The notes below the pieces were generated by a model. That model was not told the DNA's origin. It did no database searches and worked only from the letters and a program-made list of their open reading frames with translations. A DNA stretch of 64,000 nt, from contig NZ_LMHU01000010.1 of the NCBI RefSeq assembly GCF_001428505.1, forward strand, positions 124,001 through 188,000, in the 5' to 3' direction. The stretch is from Terrabacter sp. Root181. GTDB lineage: Bacteria > Actinomycetota > Actinomycetes > Actinomycetales > Dermatophilaceae. Position numbers and translations under genes: made by a program. This document shows positions 63,978-64,000 of the stretch, piece by piece; position 1 is the stretch's first letter, and each line of letters opens with the position of its first letter.

Positions 63978-64000
63978 GGGCGGGCCACCTCCGGCTCGCC
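63974..64000 (-). CDS. C-terminal end of the upstream mnhA-type subunit (truncated by window edge)
   Basis: Only the last eight codons (GEPEVARP) and the TGA at 63974-63976 are inside the window. The four-base overlap with mnhC and the fixed gene order of Mrp/Mnh operons make it the MnhA (or fused MnhA/B) subunit. No domain can be seen. Confidence 0.7.
   Translation of the reverse strand, partial: GEPEVARP

Overview
The window is about 72% G+C by eye, with nearly all codons ending in G or C. It carries mycothiol-related genes (Mca), WhiB3, SigD/RsdA, a HrcA/CIRCE-controlled groESL and many leaderless promoters. This points to an actinobacterium. The gene set and the teichoic-acid type enzymes fit the Intrasporangiaceae/Dermatophilaceae (Janibacter/Knoellia-like), but the genus is my inference. 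The chromosome looks like ordinary core chromosome; I see no phage, transposase, CRISPR array, rRNA or tRNA gene.

Layout: 1-9.8 kb holds the end of an M13 zinc peptidase, a SRPBCC/GNAT pair, an animal-type haem peroxidase, msrA, two tandem two-domain GNAT proteins, a lipoprotein and a cystine-type amino-acid ABC importer. 9.8-24.4 kb is a block whose order recalls Mycobacterium tuberculosis Rv1079-Rv1095 (metB, greA, DUF4307, mca, small membrane protein, haemolysin III, short-chain Z-prenyl synthase, phoH2). Inserted in it are a MutL/GlmL-like ATPase, an AbiEi/Vsr-like gene bracketed by 32-bp repeats, and a three-gene operon with a WXG100-like protein. It ends with a lytic-transglycosylase-like protein. 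24.4-48.1 kb recalls the Rv3410c-Rv3436c region: coaA, glmS, acpS, nnr, alr, hydrolase, tsaE-tsaB-rimI-tsaD, then nagZ, nucleoside hydrolase, ribokinase, ArsR/SRPBCC and a methyltransferase, followed by groES-groEL, whiB3, sigD-rsdA, guaB and guaB3. 48.1-56.6 kb is an envelope-polymer locus (GT2-TagF fusion, GT2, acyltransferase-SGNH) followed by a GMC-type flavoenzyme. 56.8-64.0 kb holds a heterodimeric ABC exporter behind a MerR/SoxR-type promoter, and the mnhC-G cation/proton antiporter operon with the tail of mnhA.

The most unusual signal is not a gene. The octamer GTATGCCG occurs at least 36 times on both strands, and every GTATGCC heptamer I found is followed by G. In genes it uses otherwise avoided TAT and ATA codons. 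Between genes it lies almost always just downstream of a stop codon, twice as inverted pairs that make terminator-like hairpins. This layout resembles DNA-uptake sequences of competent bacteria. Other points worth following are the 32-bp repeat arrays around the AbiEi/Vsr-like gene, the WXG100-like operon, a dispersed ~70-bp palindromic element, an ABC exporter with one wholly degenerate ATP site, and a consistent set of leaderless promoters (TANNNT six or seven bases before the start codon).
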